Of a stretch of 64,000 bases of DNA, positions 8,328 through 16,635 are shown piece by piece. How positions within the stretch are numbered: position 1 is the first letter of the stretch; every line of letters begins with the position of its first letter. The translations under genes were made by a program, and so were the position numbers. The stretch comes from PALSA-505 sp035308365 (lineage in GTDB: Bacteria > Actinomycetota > Actinomycetes > Streptosporangiales > Streptosporangiaceae): positions 1-64,000 of the forward strand of contig DATGGU010000070.1 in NCBI GenBank assembly GCA_035308365.1. The letters are read 5' to 3'. The notes under the pieces are model-generated. The model saw nothing but the letters and a program-made list of their open reading frames with translations, did no database searches and had not been told where the DNA came from.

Positions 8328-9671
8328 ATGACCGATTTGCTTGCACGTCACCGCGCTGTCATCCCCGCCTGGGTCGCGCTCTACTATGAGCAGCCGATCG
8401 AGATCACCGGCGGTAAGGGGTGCCGGGTCAACGACGCCGAGGGGCGCAGCTACCTGGACTTCTTCGGCGGCATCCTGACCAACATGCTCGGCTATGACGT
8501 GCCCGAGGTGCGCGCGGCGGTGGAGCGGCAGCTTGCCACCGGAGTGGTGCACACCTCCACGCTGTACCTGATCCGCCACCAGGTCGAGCTGGCCGAGAAG
8601 ATCGCCCGGCTGTCCGGCATCCCGGACGCCAAGGTGTTCTTCACCAACTCCGGTACCGAGGCGAACGAGACGGCGCTGCTGCTGGCCACGTCCGCGCGCC
8701 GGTCGAACCAGGTGCTGGCGCTGCGCAACAGCTATCACGGGCGGTCGTTCGGGGCGGTCTCGATCACCGGCAACGCGGCGTGGAAGCCCTCCACGCTGTC
8801 GCCGTTCGACGTGCACTACCTGCACGGCACCGACCGGCAGCTGCCCGCCTTCGCCGGGATGCCGGACGCGCGGTACACCGAGGCGGCGGTCGCGGATCTG
8901 CGGCACGTGCTGAGCACGGCGACAGCCGGAAACGTGGCCTGCTTCATCGCCGAGCCGATCCAGGGCGTCGGCGGGTTCACGATGCCGCCCGACGGGCTGC
9001 TGGCCGCCTACAAGGACGTCTTCGACGAGAGCGGCATCCTGTTCATCTCCGACGAGGTGCAGACCGGCTGGGGGCGGACGGGCGAGCACTTCTGGGGCAT
9101 CGGCGCACACGGCGTGACGCCGGACATCATGACGTTCGCCAAGGGCACGGCCAACGGGTTCGCGATCGGCGGCGTGGTCGCCCGCGGCGATCTCATGGAC
9201 CGACTGCCGGCCAACGGCATCTCGACGTTCGGCGGCAACCCGATCGCCACGGCCGCCGCCAACGCCACACTGGACTACCTGCTCGAACACAACCTGCAGG
9301 CCCGGGCCGCCAGGCTCGGGCGGCTGATCACCGGCGGGCTGCGAGAGGCAGCCGGGCCGCTCCCGGCGGTGGGCGAGGTCCGGGGCAAGGGGCTGATGTT
9401 CGCCGTGGACATGGTGGACCCGGCCACCGGGAAGCCCAGCCCGGCGCTGGCCGCCAGGCTGCTCGAAGAGACCAGGGAGCGCGGGCTGCTCATCGGCAAG
9501 GGCGGCCTGTATGGAAATACGCTGCGAATGGCCCCGCCGCTCACGCTGTCCGACGACGAGGCCACCGAGGGGCTGGCGATCCTGACCGGCGCGCTGCGCG
9601 CGGTCAGCGAGCAGGCCACCGGCAGCCGGGCCGACGAGACCACCGCGACCGCCAAGGAGGCGTCCCGATGA
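8328..9671 (+). CDS. Class III aminotransferase (beta-alanine/GABA type)
   Basis: This 447-residue PLP enzyme shows the class III features in order: FFTNSGTEANETAL near residue 105, NSYHGRSFG, the PLP-contacting FISDEVQTGWGRTG, and the Schiff-base lysine in MTFAKGTANG. The family transfers the amino group of omega-amino acids or alanine to pyruvate or 2-oxoglutarate. Substrate cannot be read from the sequence. Coupling to the following methylmalonate-semialdehyde dehydrogenase gene (ATGA overlap) suggests that its product is malonate semialdehyde, as in beta-alanine breakdown, or a related semialdehyde. The gene starts 74 bp from the PadR operator on the opposite strand. Confidence 0.88.
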   Translation: MTDLLARHRAVIPAWVALYYEQPIEITGGKGCRVNDAEGRSYLDFFGGILTNMLGYDVPEVRAAVERQLATGVVHTSTLYLIRHQVELAEKIARLSGIPDAKVFFTNSGTEANETALLLATSARRSNQVLALRNSYHGRSFGAVSITGNAAWKPSTLSPFDVHYLHGTDRQLPAFAGMPDARYTEAAVADLRHVLSTATAGNVACFIAEPIQGVGGFTMPPDGLLAAYKDVFDESGILFISDEVQTGWGRTGEHFWGIGAHGVTPDIMTFAKGTANGFAIGGVVARGDLMDRLPANGISTFGGNPIATAAANATLDYLLEHNLQARAARLGRLITGGLREAAGPLPAVGEVRGKGLMFAVDMVDPATGKPSPALAARLLEETRERGLLIGKGGLYGNTLRMAPPLTLSDDEATEGLAILTGALRAVSEQATGSRADETTATAKEASR

Positions 9672-11161
9672 AGCACATCGCGCACTGGATCGGCGGCAAG
9701 CACACGCAAGGCATCAGCGGGGCCACCGGCGACGTCTACGACCCCGCCACCGGCCAGGTCACCGGCACCGTGGACTTCGCCTCGCCGGCCGAGGTGGACC
9801 GCGCCGTCACCGCGGCGGCCGAGGCCGCGGCGAGCTGGCGGAACGCCTCGCTGGCCCGGCGCACCCAGGTGCTGTTCGCCTTCCGCGAGCTGGTCCGCTC
9901 GCATACCGAGGACCTGGCCGCACTGATCAGCTCCGAGCACGGCAAGGGAGCCAGCGACGCGGCCGGCGAGGTGGCCAGGGGCCTGGAGGTCGTCGAGTTC
10001 GCCTGCGGCATCCCGCACCTGCTCAAGGGCTCCTACTCGGAGAACGTGTCCACCAAGGTCGACTCGTACTCGATCAGGCAGCCGCTCGGCGTGGTCGCCG
10101 GGATCACCCCGTTCAATTTCCCGGCCATGGTGCCGATGTGGATGTTCCCGCTGGCCATCGCCTGCGGGAACGCGTTCGTGCTGAAGCCGTCCGAGAAGGA
10201 CCCGAGCGCCTCGGTCCTGCTGGCCGAGCTGCTGGCCGGGGCCGGGCTGCCCGATGGCGTGTTCAACGTGGTACACGGTGACGCGGTGGCGGTCAACGCG
10301 CTGCTCACCCACCCAGTGGTGGCGGCGATCAGCTTCGTCGGCTCCACCCCCGTCGCCCGGCACGTGTACGAGCGGGCGACCGCCTCCGGCAAGCGGGTGC
10401 AGGCACTCGGCGGTGCCAAGAACCACATGGTCGTGCTGGGCGACGCCGACCTGGACAACGCCGCCGACGCGGCTGTCTCGGCCGGGTTCGGTTCGGCGGG
10501 GGAGCGGTGCATGGCGGTCTCGGTGGTCGTAGCCATCGACCAGGTGGCCGACGAGCTGGTCGGCAAGATCGCCGAACGGGTCGCCCGGCTCCGGGTCGGC
10601 CCCGCCACCGACCCGAACTCCGAGATGGGGCCGCTGGTCACCGGCCCGCACCGGGACAAGGTCGCCAGCTACCTGGACACCGGGGTGGCCCAGGGCGCGG
10701 TGCTCGCCGTGGACGGCCGCAGCCACCCGGCCGGCGGTGAGCCCGGCGGCTTCTGGCTCGGCCCCTCCGTGCTTGACCGGGTCACGCCGGACATGTCCTG
10801 CTACACCGACGAGATCTTCGGCCCGGTTCTGTCCGTGGTCCGGGTGCCGACCCACGAGGCGGCGCTCGGCCTGGTGAACGCCAACCCGTACGGCAACGGC
10901 GTGGCGATCTTCACCAAGGGCGGCGGCGCCGCGCGGCAGTTCGTCAACGAGGTGACCGTCGGCATGGTCGGGGTCAACGTGCCGATCCCGGTGCCGATGG
11001 CCTACTACTCGTTCGGCGGCTGGAAGGCATCCCTGTTCGGCGACACGCACGTGCACGGCACCGAAGGCGTCCACTTCTACACCCGGGGCAAGACCGTCAC
11101 CTCCCGCTGGCCCGCCCCGGGCCCCGGCACCGTCAGCCTCAAGTTCCCGGTGAACAACTAG
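9668..11161 (+). CDS. mmsA: CoA-acylating methylmalonate-semialdehyde dehydrogenase
   Basis: MmsA oxidises methylmalonate or malonate semialdehyde with NAD and CoA to propionyl- or acetyl-CoA. The 497-residue product has the family start (HWIGGKHTQGISG...VYDPATGQV), the cofactor motif ITPFNFPAMVPMWMFP, FVGSTPVARHVYERA, and the catalytic cysteine in SAGERCMAV (C281). The C-terminal YTRGKTVTSRWP is typical. ATG at 9668 overlaps the aminotransferase stop. A second function, in valine or inositol breakdown, is possible, but the paired aminotransferase favours beta-alanine. Confidence 0.93.
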   Translation: MKHIAHWIGGKHTQGISGATGDVYDPATGQVTGTVDFASPAEVDRAVTAAAEAAASWRNASLARRTQVLFAFRELVRSHTEDLAALISSEHGKGASDAAGEVARGLEVVEFACGIPHLLKGSYSENVSTKVDSYSIRQPLGVVAGITPFNFPAMVPMWMFPLAIACGNAFVLKPSEKDPSASVLLAELLAGAGLPDGVFNVVHGDAVAVNALLTHPVVAAISFVGSTPVARHVYERATASGKRVQALGGAKNHMVVLGDADLDNAADAAVSAGFGSAGERCMAVSVVVAIDQVADELVGKIAERVARLRVGPATDPNSEMGPLVTGPHRDKVASYLDTGVAQGAVLAVDGRSHPAGGEPGGFWLGPSVLDRVTPDMSCYTDEIFGPVLSVVRVPTHEAALGLVNANPYGNGVAIFTKGGGAARQFVNEVTVGMVGVNVPIPVPMAYYSFGGWKASLFGDTHVHGTEGVHFYTRGKTVTSRWPAPGPGTVSLKFPVNN

Positions 11162-11248
11162 GCTGCCGCGCCGCCGGGACCAGTGCGGCATCCGGCGAAC
11201 GGGCGGGTGGGGCAGGCTCGCGGACCGTAAAAATAGCGTCCTGCGGAC

Positions 11249-11450
11249 TCAGCAATCGGGCCACACGACCGTGTATAGGTGCGTGCCGCTCAAAAGTACC
11301 CGGGCAGGGTGGACCGGGACCGGCACGGACGCGCCGGTCCGCAGGTCGAAGCCGATCAGCGTTGACGGCTGATGGAGAGTGGGCGTGACGGCGGCGACCA
11401 GGAAACGCCCCGCCGGATCGGCCGAGATCTGGCAGACGCTGGCGATCAGT
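11249..11450 (-). pseudogene. 3' fragment of a beta-propeller gene (minus copy)
   Basis: An open minus-strand frame reads SVCQISADPAGRFLVAAV, PSTLIGFDLRTGASVPVPV and ends GTHLYTVVWPDC before a TGA. It has no start codon in a sensible place. It matches, at roughly 40 percent by eye, the plus-strand fragment that begins at the same point and runs the other way (CQVSADATGKVLLAS, SLIGINPQTGASVKLPV). It looks like the last blade of a WD40-like repeat protein, cut off at its 5' side. Confidence 0.5.
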
Positions 11451-11745
11451 CCGGGCGGGGCGACGCTGTATGCCTGCGTCCACCGGCGCGACGGGCGAAC
11501 TCGCCGCCTACAGCGCCGCGACCGGCAAGCTGATCCGGGTGCTGCACCGCTGGACGCTGCCCGCGGCCCAGTACTACTTCTGCCAGGTGTCGGCCGACGC
11601 GACCGGAAAGGTACTGCTCGCCAGTTACTTCTCGAACGTCAATCGGCACACCAGCCTGATCGGCATCAACCCGCAGACGGGCGCATCGGTGAAGCTCCCC
11701 GTCCGGGGGGACTATGTCATCGACGGCGTCGAGGCTGCCTGGTAA
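11427..11745 (+). pseudogene. 3' fragment of a beta-propeller gene (plus copy)
   Basis: The plus strand encodes WQTLAISPGGATLYA, then, after a shift of frame near 11471-11474 (a four-base insertion reading CTGC), STGATGELAAYSAATGKLI, YYFCQVSADATGKVLLAS and LIGINPQTGASVKLPV, stopping at 11745. Removing the four bases restores one continuous propeller blade. There is no 5' half, so this is a broken gene. It faces the related minus-strand fragment head to head. The whole 11162-11786 interval holds only these two remnants. Confidence 0.5.
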
Positions 11746-11786
11746 GCACGGCGGCCCGGTTCAGCTGAGCCGCTAGGCTCACCCGG

Positions 11787-12536
11787 GTGAAGCAAGCGAT
11801 CGACGTAGCGCCGTTCAACGACCTGGCCGACCCCCGGGTGCTGGCCGGCCTCGCGGCCCGGGCCGAAGAGCGCGGCTGGGACGGCTTCTTCGTCTGGGAT
11901 CACATCAGGTACCGCGAGCCGGTACGGGCCGTGGCCGACCCCTGGGTCGCGCTCGCCGCGATCGCCTGCGCGACCAGCCGGGTGCGGATCGGCCCGATGG
12001 TCACCCCGCTGTCGCGCCGCCGGGTGCACAAGGTCGCCAGGGAGACCGTCACGCTGGATCTGCTCAGCTCCGGCCGCCTCACCCTTGGCGTCGGCCTCGG
12101 CAGCTCGCGCAACGGCGAGTTCGAGCCGTTCGGCGAGGTGGCCGGCCCGCGCGAGCGCGCCCGCCTGCTCGATCAGGGCCTGGACAGCCTGACCAGATAC
12201 TGGGCCGGGGAGTTCGAGCCGCGCCCGGTGCAGCGGCCCAGGATCCCGGTCTGGGTGGCCGGCGTGTGGCCGCACCGCCGTCCGGTGCAACGTGGCCTCC
12301 GCTGGGACGGCCTGTTCCCCATTGACCTGCCCGGCCCGGGCGCACTGGCCGAACTGGCCGCCGAGGCCCGCGCGGCACGCCCGGCCGGTGAACCGTTCGA
12401 CCTGGTGGTGGACCTTCCGCCGGGCGAGGACCCGCAGCCGTGGGCGCAGGCCGGTGCGACCTGGATCGTCACCGACTTCGGCATGAACCCACCCGAGGCT
12501 CAGGTCCGCGAGGTCATCGAGGCAGGACCAGCCTGA
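11787..12536 (+). CDS. Luciferase-like flavin-dependent monooxygenase
   Basis: The 249-residue product has the TIM-barrel layout of the LLM class of F420/FMN-dependent oxidoreductases: GWDGFFVWDHI near residue 30, DPWVALAAIACATSRVRIGPMVTP split by short turns, RVHKVARETVTLD, and GLGSSRNGEFEPFGE. It is shorter than the usual 300-340 residues, mainly at the C-terminus, as in many small F420 proteins. The reaction is unknown. The GTG at 11787 gives the natural start. It is monocistronic and follows gene debris. Confidence 0.8.
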   Translation: MKQAIDVAPFNDLADPRVLAGLAARAEERGWDGFFVWDHIRYREPVRAVADPWVALAAIACATSRVRIGPMVTPLSRRRVHKVARETVTLDLLSSGRLTLGVGLGSSRNGEFEPFGEVAGPRERARLLDQGLDSLTRYWAGEFEPRPVQRPRIPVWVAGVWPHRRPVQRGLRWDGLFPIDLPGPGALAELAAEARAARPAGEPFDLVVDLPPGEDPQPWAQAGATWIVTDFGMNPPEAQVREVIEAGPA

Positions 12537-12538
12537 CG

Positions 12539-12611
12539 CTAGCTCTCGGCGGGCTGCAGCACAGCCTTCACCGGGTGTGAGGCGCCGTCCATCAGTTCGG
12601 TGAAGTGAAGG
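12539..12611 (-). pseudogene. C-terminal gene scrap of unknown enzyme
   Basis: Immediately after the stop of the D-threonine-aldolase-like gene, in a different frame, the minus strand reads DLHFTELMDGASHPVKAVLQ then PAES and a TAG stop. It looks like the end of a lost gene, perhaps a zinc-type dehydrogenase, but the identity is a guess. No start or ribosome site is present. Confidence 0.3.
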
Positions 12612-13931
12612 TCAGAAGAACGTATGGATGGCGTCGATCACCCGGTACCCGTCGTCGACCACGGGGATGACCCGCCACTTGTCGAAGGTCGTGCACGGGT
12701 GCGAGATGCCCATGCAGACCAGGTCGCCGGGGGCCAGTCCGGCCTCGGCGGGTACCTGCAGATAAGCGTGCTGGTCGTTCAGCTCGGTGACCGTCATGCC
12801 GGCCGCCGGGGTGAGCTGGCCATCGGCGCCGCGCGTCTGGAGCGGGATCGGGTAGCCAGAGTCGAACGCCACGTCCCGGCGCCCGGCGTTCAGCAGGGCC
12901 AGGCCGGGCTCCGGCCTGGACAGCACGCTGGCCCACAGCTCGAAGGCGGGCAGCAGTTGTGGCCCCCGGCGCGGCCCGCCGGCGCTCGGCACAAGGGTGC
13001 TGTACAGGCCGTGGTCGTGCGAGATGTAGGCGCCGCTGCGCAGCACCACCCTTGGCCGCGGGCCGCCGCCGGCCGCCGGCTTGGTCAGCTCGGCCGCGAC
13101 GATGTCGAAGTAGGCACTGCCGCCGGCACTGACGATCAGCGGATCGGGGCCGGAGACGAGCCCGGTCAGCAGTTCGCCGAGCCTGCGCAGGTCCTGGCAG
13201 AACGTGGTGACCGCGCCGAGCGTGCCGGGGGCGCAGTCGTGGCCGATGGTGCCCTCGTAGCCCGCCGTACCCGCCAGCCGGAGCGAACCGGTCGCGGCGG
13301 CCGTCTTCGCCAGCGCGACCGCTTCCTCGGCGCTCCGGCAGCCGGTGCGCCCGCCCGGCTGGCCCAGCTCCACGAGCACCGGCAGCGGGCGGGTGGCGCC
13401 GCTGGCCTGAAGCGTCTCATCCAGCAGCCGGATCCCGGCGGCGCTGTCCACGTAGACGTAGCAGTCGAAGTCCGGATCGGCCGCCATCTCGCCGGCCAGC
13501 CAGGCGATGCCCGCCGGGTCGGTCAGCTCGTTGGCCAGCAGGATCCGGGGGACGCCGAACGAGCGGTAGATCTGCATGTGCCCGGTGGTCGCCGCCGTCA
13601 TCGCCCAGGCCCCGGCGGCGAACTGGCGGGCGAACAACTGCGGGGCCATCGTCGTCTTGCCGTGTGGCGCCAGATCCACCCCGGCCGACGCGCAGAACGC
13701 GGCCAGGCCCTGGATGTTCTGGCTGAGCGCGGTCTCCCGCAGCACCATCACCGGCGTGATGAAGCCGCCGCCGAACAGGCTGGGGCGCCGCCCGGCCAGG
13801 TCCGCCGCGGTCACCGGCGTAACGGCGCCGAAGCCCTTCTCGCAGATGCTGACCGGGCGGGCTCGCAGCGCGGTGACGGCCGCCCGGAAGGTCCCACTTA
13901 CGGTGCCTTCTTTGACGTTCGGGTTTTTCAA
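12612..13931 (-). CDS. D-threonine aldolase/D-serine dehydratase-like PLP enzyme
   Basis: This alanine-racemase-fold protein (about 439 residues) has the N-terminal PLP lysine motif LAPHGKTTMAPQL, then ANELTDPAGI, VELGQPGGRTGCR and GTAGYEGTIGHD. The C-terminal ligand-rich segment is VVDDGYRVIDAIHTFF, preceded by SHPCTTFDKWR, where metal-dependent members carry HxC-type zinc ligands. The family cleaves D-threonine or deaminates D-serine and related amino acids. I chose TTG at 13931 because GAGGTGA lies five bases before it; GTGs at 13940, 13958 and 13967 are alternatives with weaker sites. This start lies inside the arm of a structured repeat. It follows gabT, so amino-acid breakdown is the likely context. 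Confidence 0.8.
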   Translation of the reverse strand: MKNPNVKEGTVSGTFRAAVTALRARPVSICEKGFGAVTPVTAADLAGRRPSLFGGGFITPVMVLRETALSQNIQGLAAFCASAGVDLAPHGKTTMAPQLFARQFAAGAWAMTAATTGHMQIYRSFGVPRILLANELTDPAGIAWLAGEMAADPDFDCYVYVDSAAGIRLLDETLQASGATRPLPVLVELGQPGGRTGCRSAEEAVALAKTAAATGSLRLAGTAGYEGTIGHDCAPGTLGAVTTFCQDLRRLGELLTGLVSGPDPLIVSAGGSAYFDIVAAELTKPAAGGGPRPRVVLRSGAYISHDHGLYSTLVPSAGGPRRGPQLLPAFELWASVLSRPEPGLALLNAGRRDVAFDSGYPIPLQTRGADGQLTPAAGMTVTELNDQHAYLQVPAEAGLAPGDLVCMGISHPCTTFDKWRVIPVVDDGYRVIDAIHTFF

Positions 13932-14026
13932 GGGATTCACCTCGGCTGCCGCAGTCACAACGTGCACCGCCGCTCGGGCAGGCCCGCTGGGCCTGCCCTC
14001 GCTGGTCGGTCTTGAACAACCCTCAC
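13918..14026. repeat. Structured dispersed repeat, copy 1
   Basis: A 109-bp element is bounded by inverted arms GGGTTTTTCAAG (13921-13932) and CTTGAACAACCC (14011-14022), with one mismatch. Inside is a perfect ten-base hairpin, GGGCAGGCCC gct GGGCCTGCCC (13976-13998). It fills the gap between gabT and the D-threonine-aldolase-like gene, covering the gabT stop codon and supplying the ribosome site and TTG start of the downstream gene. A second copy is at 27778-27885. Confidence 0.7.
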
Positions 14027-15378
14027 AGGCTCGCGAACGCTTCTTCCAGGATGGTCAGGCCCTCGTCGAGCAGGTGCTCGGGGATGACCAGCGGCGGCAG
14101 GAAGCGCAGCACGTTGCCGAACGTGCCGCAGGTCAGCACGATCAGGCCGGCCGCGTGGCAGGCGGCGGCGACCCGGGCGGTGGCGGCCGGATCGGGCCGC
14201 AGCGTGCCCGGCTCGGTCAGCTCGACCGCGAGCATCGCGCCCCGGCCCCGCACGTCGGCGATGACCGGGTACTTCCCGGCCAGCGTGTGCAGCCTGGGCA
14301 GCATGATCTCGCCGATCCGGCGGGCACGGGCGGGCAGGTCTTCGGCCTCCATGGTGGCGATCGCCCCCAGCGCGGCGGCGCAGGCGACCGGGTTGCCGCC
14401 GTAGGTGCCGCCGAGCCCGCCGGCGTGCACCGCGTCCATCAGCTCGGCCCGGCCGGTGACGGCGGCCAGCGGCAGCCCGCCGGCGATGCCCTTGGCCGTG
14501 GTGATCAGGTCGGGCACCACGCCCTCGTGCTCGCAGGCGAACCAGTTCCCGGTCCGGCAGAACCCGCTCTGGATCTCATCGGCGATCAGCACGATGCCGT
14601 GCTCCCGGCAGAACTCGGCCAGCCCGGTCAGGAACCCGTCCGGCGGGACGATGAACCCGCCCTCACCCTGGATCGGCTCGATGATCACCGCCGCCGTGTT
14701 CTGCTCACCGACCTGGGCGTGGATCAGGCCGGTGACCACGTCGAGGGCCTCGTCGGCGCACTTGGCCGGGCCACCCGGCCAGCGCAGCGGGTAGGCCATC
14801 GGCACCCGGTAGATATCGCTGGCGAACGGGCCGAACCGGTGCTTGTAAGGCATGTTCTTGGCGGTCAGCGCCATGGTGAGGTTGGTCCGCCCGTGGTAGG
14901 CGTGATCGAAGGCCACCACGGCCGGGCGGCCGGTGGCATGCCGGGCGATCTTCACGGCGTTCTCGACGGCCTCGGCGCCGGAGTTCACCAGCGCGGACCG
15001 CTTCTCGTGGCCGCCGGGTGTGCGCCGGGCGAGTTCCTCGCAGACCGCCACGTAGCCCTCGTACGGGGTGACCATGAAACAGGTGTGCGTGAAGCTCATC
15101 ACCTGCTCGGTGACACCCGCGGCGACCAGCGGAGCGCTGTTCCCGACGGAGGTGACGGCGATCCCGGAGCCGAAGTCGATCAGCGAGTTGCCGTCCACGT
15201 CCAGCAGCACGCCGCCCCCGGCGGCCTGCGCGAACACCGGCAGCACGCTGCTGACGCCGCGGGCGACGCTGGCCAGCCGCCGCTGCGCCAGCTCACGCGA
15301 GACGGGGCCGGGAATCCCGGTGACCAGGTGGCGCCGCTGCGGCAGGTCAGGACCGGAGGCAAGAGCGTTTTCCGTCAT
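14023..15378 (-). CDS. gabT: 4-aminobutyrate aminotransferase
   Basis: GabT moves the amino group of GABA to 2-oxoglutarate, giving succinate semialdehyde. The 451-residue class III enzyme has IDFGSGIAVTSVGN near the N-terminus, LVNSGAEAVENAVKIAR, FDHAYHGRTNLTMALT, IIEPIQGEGGF, IADEIQSGFCRTG and the PLP lysine in TTAKGIAGGLP, all characteristic of GabT rather than of ornithine aminotransferase. The ATG at 15378 (MTENAL) fits the family start; the frame upstream is open but not coding. No linked gabD is present here. The stop codon lies inside a structured repeat. Confidence 0.9.
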   Translation of the reverse strand: MTENALASGPDLPQRRHLVTGIPGPVSRELAQRRLASVARGVSSVLPVFAQAAGGGVLLDVDGNSLIDFGSGIAVTSVGNSAPLVAAGVTEQVMSFTHTCFMVTPYEGYVAVCEELARRTPGGHEKRSALVNSGAEAVENAVKIARHATGRPAVVAFDHAYHGRTNLTMALTAKNMPYKHRFGPFASDIYRVPMAYPLRWPGGPAKCADEALDVVTGLIHAQVGEQNTAAVIIEPIQGEGGFIVPPDGFLTGLAEFCREHGIVLIADEIQSGFCRTGNWFACEHEGVVPDLITTAKGIAGGLPLAAVTGRAELMDAVHAGGLGGTYGGNPVACAAALGAIATMEAEDLPARARRIGEIMLPRLHTLAGKYPVIADVRGRGAMLAVELTEPGTLRPDPAATARVAAACHAAGLIVLTCGTFGNVLRFLPPLVIPEHLLDEGLTILEEAFASL

Positions 15379-15452
15379 ACCGACGACAATAGGGCACCCC
15401 AGCGGCGCAGGCCGAGGCCCAGTGGCGCGCGGCACTGGCGAACAATGGCTGG

Positions 15453-15782
15453 GTGGAGACAGCACGTTCCGTTGCCCTGTTCATCGCCGCCGGGCTGGCC
15501 GAGATCGGCGGCGGCTACCTGGTGTGGCGCTGGCTCCGGGAGGGCGCGCCCTGGTGGGCCGGCCTCATCGGGGCGGCCGTCCTGATCGGCTATGGGGTCA
15601 TACCGACGCTGCAGCACAGCAACTTCGGCCGGGTGTACGCCGCGTACGGTGGTGTGTTCGTCATCTTGAGCCTGTTGTGGGGCTGGGGCCTGGACGGGCA
15701 CCGGCCCGACCGGTTCGACTGGATCGGCGCATGCATCGTCGCCATCGGGGTGGGTGTCATCTTCTTCGCGCCCCGGCACTGA
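15453..15782 (+). CDS. YnfA/UPF0060-family membrane protein
   Basis: This 109-residue protein has four transmembrane helices and the family marks LAEIGGGYLVWRWLREG, IPTLQHSNFGRVYAAYGG and DRFDWIGACIV. UPF0060 proteins are inner-membrane proteins of the small-multidrug-resistance superfamily; the exact substrate is unsettled. GTG at 15453 starts at the normal position. The gene is divergent from gabT, with about 75 bp between the starts, and ends in a hairpin overlapping the stop codon. Confidence 0.92.
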   Translation: METARSVALFIAAGLAEIGGGYLVWRWLREGAPWWAGLIGAAVLIGYGVIPTLQHSNFGRVYAAYGGVFVILSLLWGWGLDGHRPDRFDWIGACIVAIGVGVIFFAPRH

Positions 15783-15800
15783 CCGGGCCGGCCGGGGCGC
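15768..15800 (+). terminator. Hairpin terminator after the ynfA-like gene
   Basis: GCGCCCCGGC and GCCGGGGCGC form a perfect ten-base stem with a 13-base loop, spanning the stop codon. There is no U-tract, as is usual in very GC-rich actinomycetes. Confidence 0.5.
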
Positions 15801-15840
15801 CCGGCGGGTTTGAACCCAGTGCGGCGGGGACGATGGGAGG

Positions 15841-16578
15841 ATGACGCACTCCGGGCGGCTGTCAGGCTCATGCCCGTTCACCGTGGACCGGCCGGTGATG
15901 CGGCAATGCTGGGAGCGGGTGACCTTCGTGCACTGGCCGTTCGAGCCGCAAGCCGTTCAGCGGCTGCTGCCCGATGGGCTGGAGGTGGATCTCTTCGGCG
16001 GGGCGGCCTGGGTGGGGCTGGTGCCGTTCTTCATGCGGGTGGCCACGCCCGGAGGCAGCCGGCTGCCCTGGGTCTCGAACTTCTGCGAGACGAACGTGCG
16101 GACCTACGCCCGCGATCGCGACGGACGGGCCGGGATCTGGTTCCTCTCGCTCGACGCCGCCCGGCTCGGCGCGGTCTGCGTCGCCCGGGGGACTTACCGG
16201 CTGCCCTACTTCTGGTCGTCGATGCGGCTGGCCACACGCGGCAGCGAGATCTCCTACACGTGCCGCCGCCGGTGGCCTGGCCCGCGTGGCGCGGCCAGCC
16301 TCGCGCGGGTCACGATCGGGGACGCCTACGAGGCCGGCGAACTCGGCGACCGGGACCATTTCCTCACCGCGCGGTGGATCCTGTTCAGCGTCAGCGGCGC
16401 CAGGTACCGGTTCGCCCGGGCTCAGCACCGTCCCTGGCCGCTGCACCGGGCCGAGATCCAGGCCGTCGATGACGGGCTGCTGCCCGCGGCCGGGCTGCCG
16501 CTCCCGCCGGGACCGCCGCTGGTGCACTACTCGCCCGGCGTGGACGTCCGCATCGGGCGGCCGGAAGGCTACCCGTGA
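15841..16578 (+). CDS. YqjF-type DUF2071 family protein
   Basis: The 245-residue product matches the DUF2071/YqjF group: RVTFVHWPFEPQAVQRLLP near residue 26, WVGLVPFFM, VSNFCETNVRTYARD, and GIWFLSLDAARL. The protein is soluble and its biochemical role is unknown; the fold resembles acetoacetate decarboxylase. Start ATG at 15841 follows GGGAGG closely. It is monocistronic, between the ynfA-like gene and pobA. Confidence 0.82.
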   Translation: MTHSGRLSGSCPFTVDRPVMRQCWERVTFVHWPFEPQAVQRLLPDGLEVDLFGGAAWVGLVPFFMRVATPGGSRLPWVSNFCETNVRTYARDRDGRAGIWFLSLDAARLGAVCVARGTYRLPYFWSSMRLATRGSEISYTCRRRWPGPRGAASLARVTIGDAYEAGELGDRDHFLTARWILFSVSGARYRFARAQHRPWPLHRAEIQAVDDGLLPAAGLPLPPGPPLVHYSPGVDVRIGRPEGYP

Positions 16579-16635
16579 TGACCGGCACGCTATGTTCGTG
16601 CTGAGAACTGTTGTGCGAGATGGGAACATGGTGTC

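Noticed and set aside
13931..13967. Longer N-terminus for the D-threonine-aldolase-like protein
   Set aside because: GTG starts up to 13967 have weak ribosome sites and would translate the structured repeat; TTG 13931 has GAGGTGA at good distance.
15790..15830. GGGTTTGAACCC palindrome as a tRNA T-loop
   Set aside because: There is no cloverleaf context; it is a chance palindrome between the ynfA-like and DUF2071 genes.
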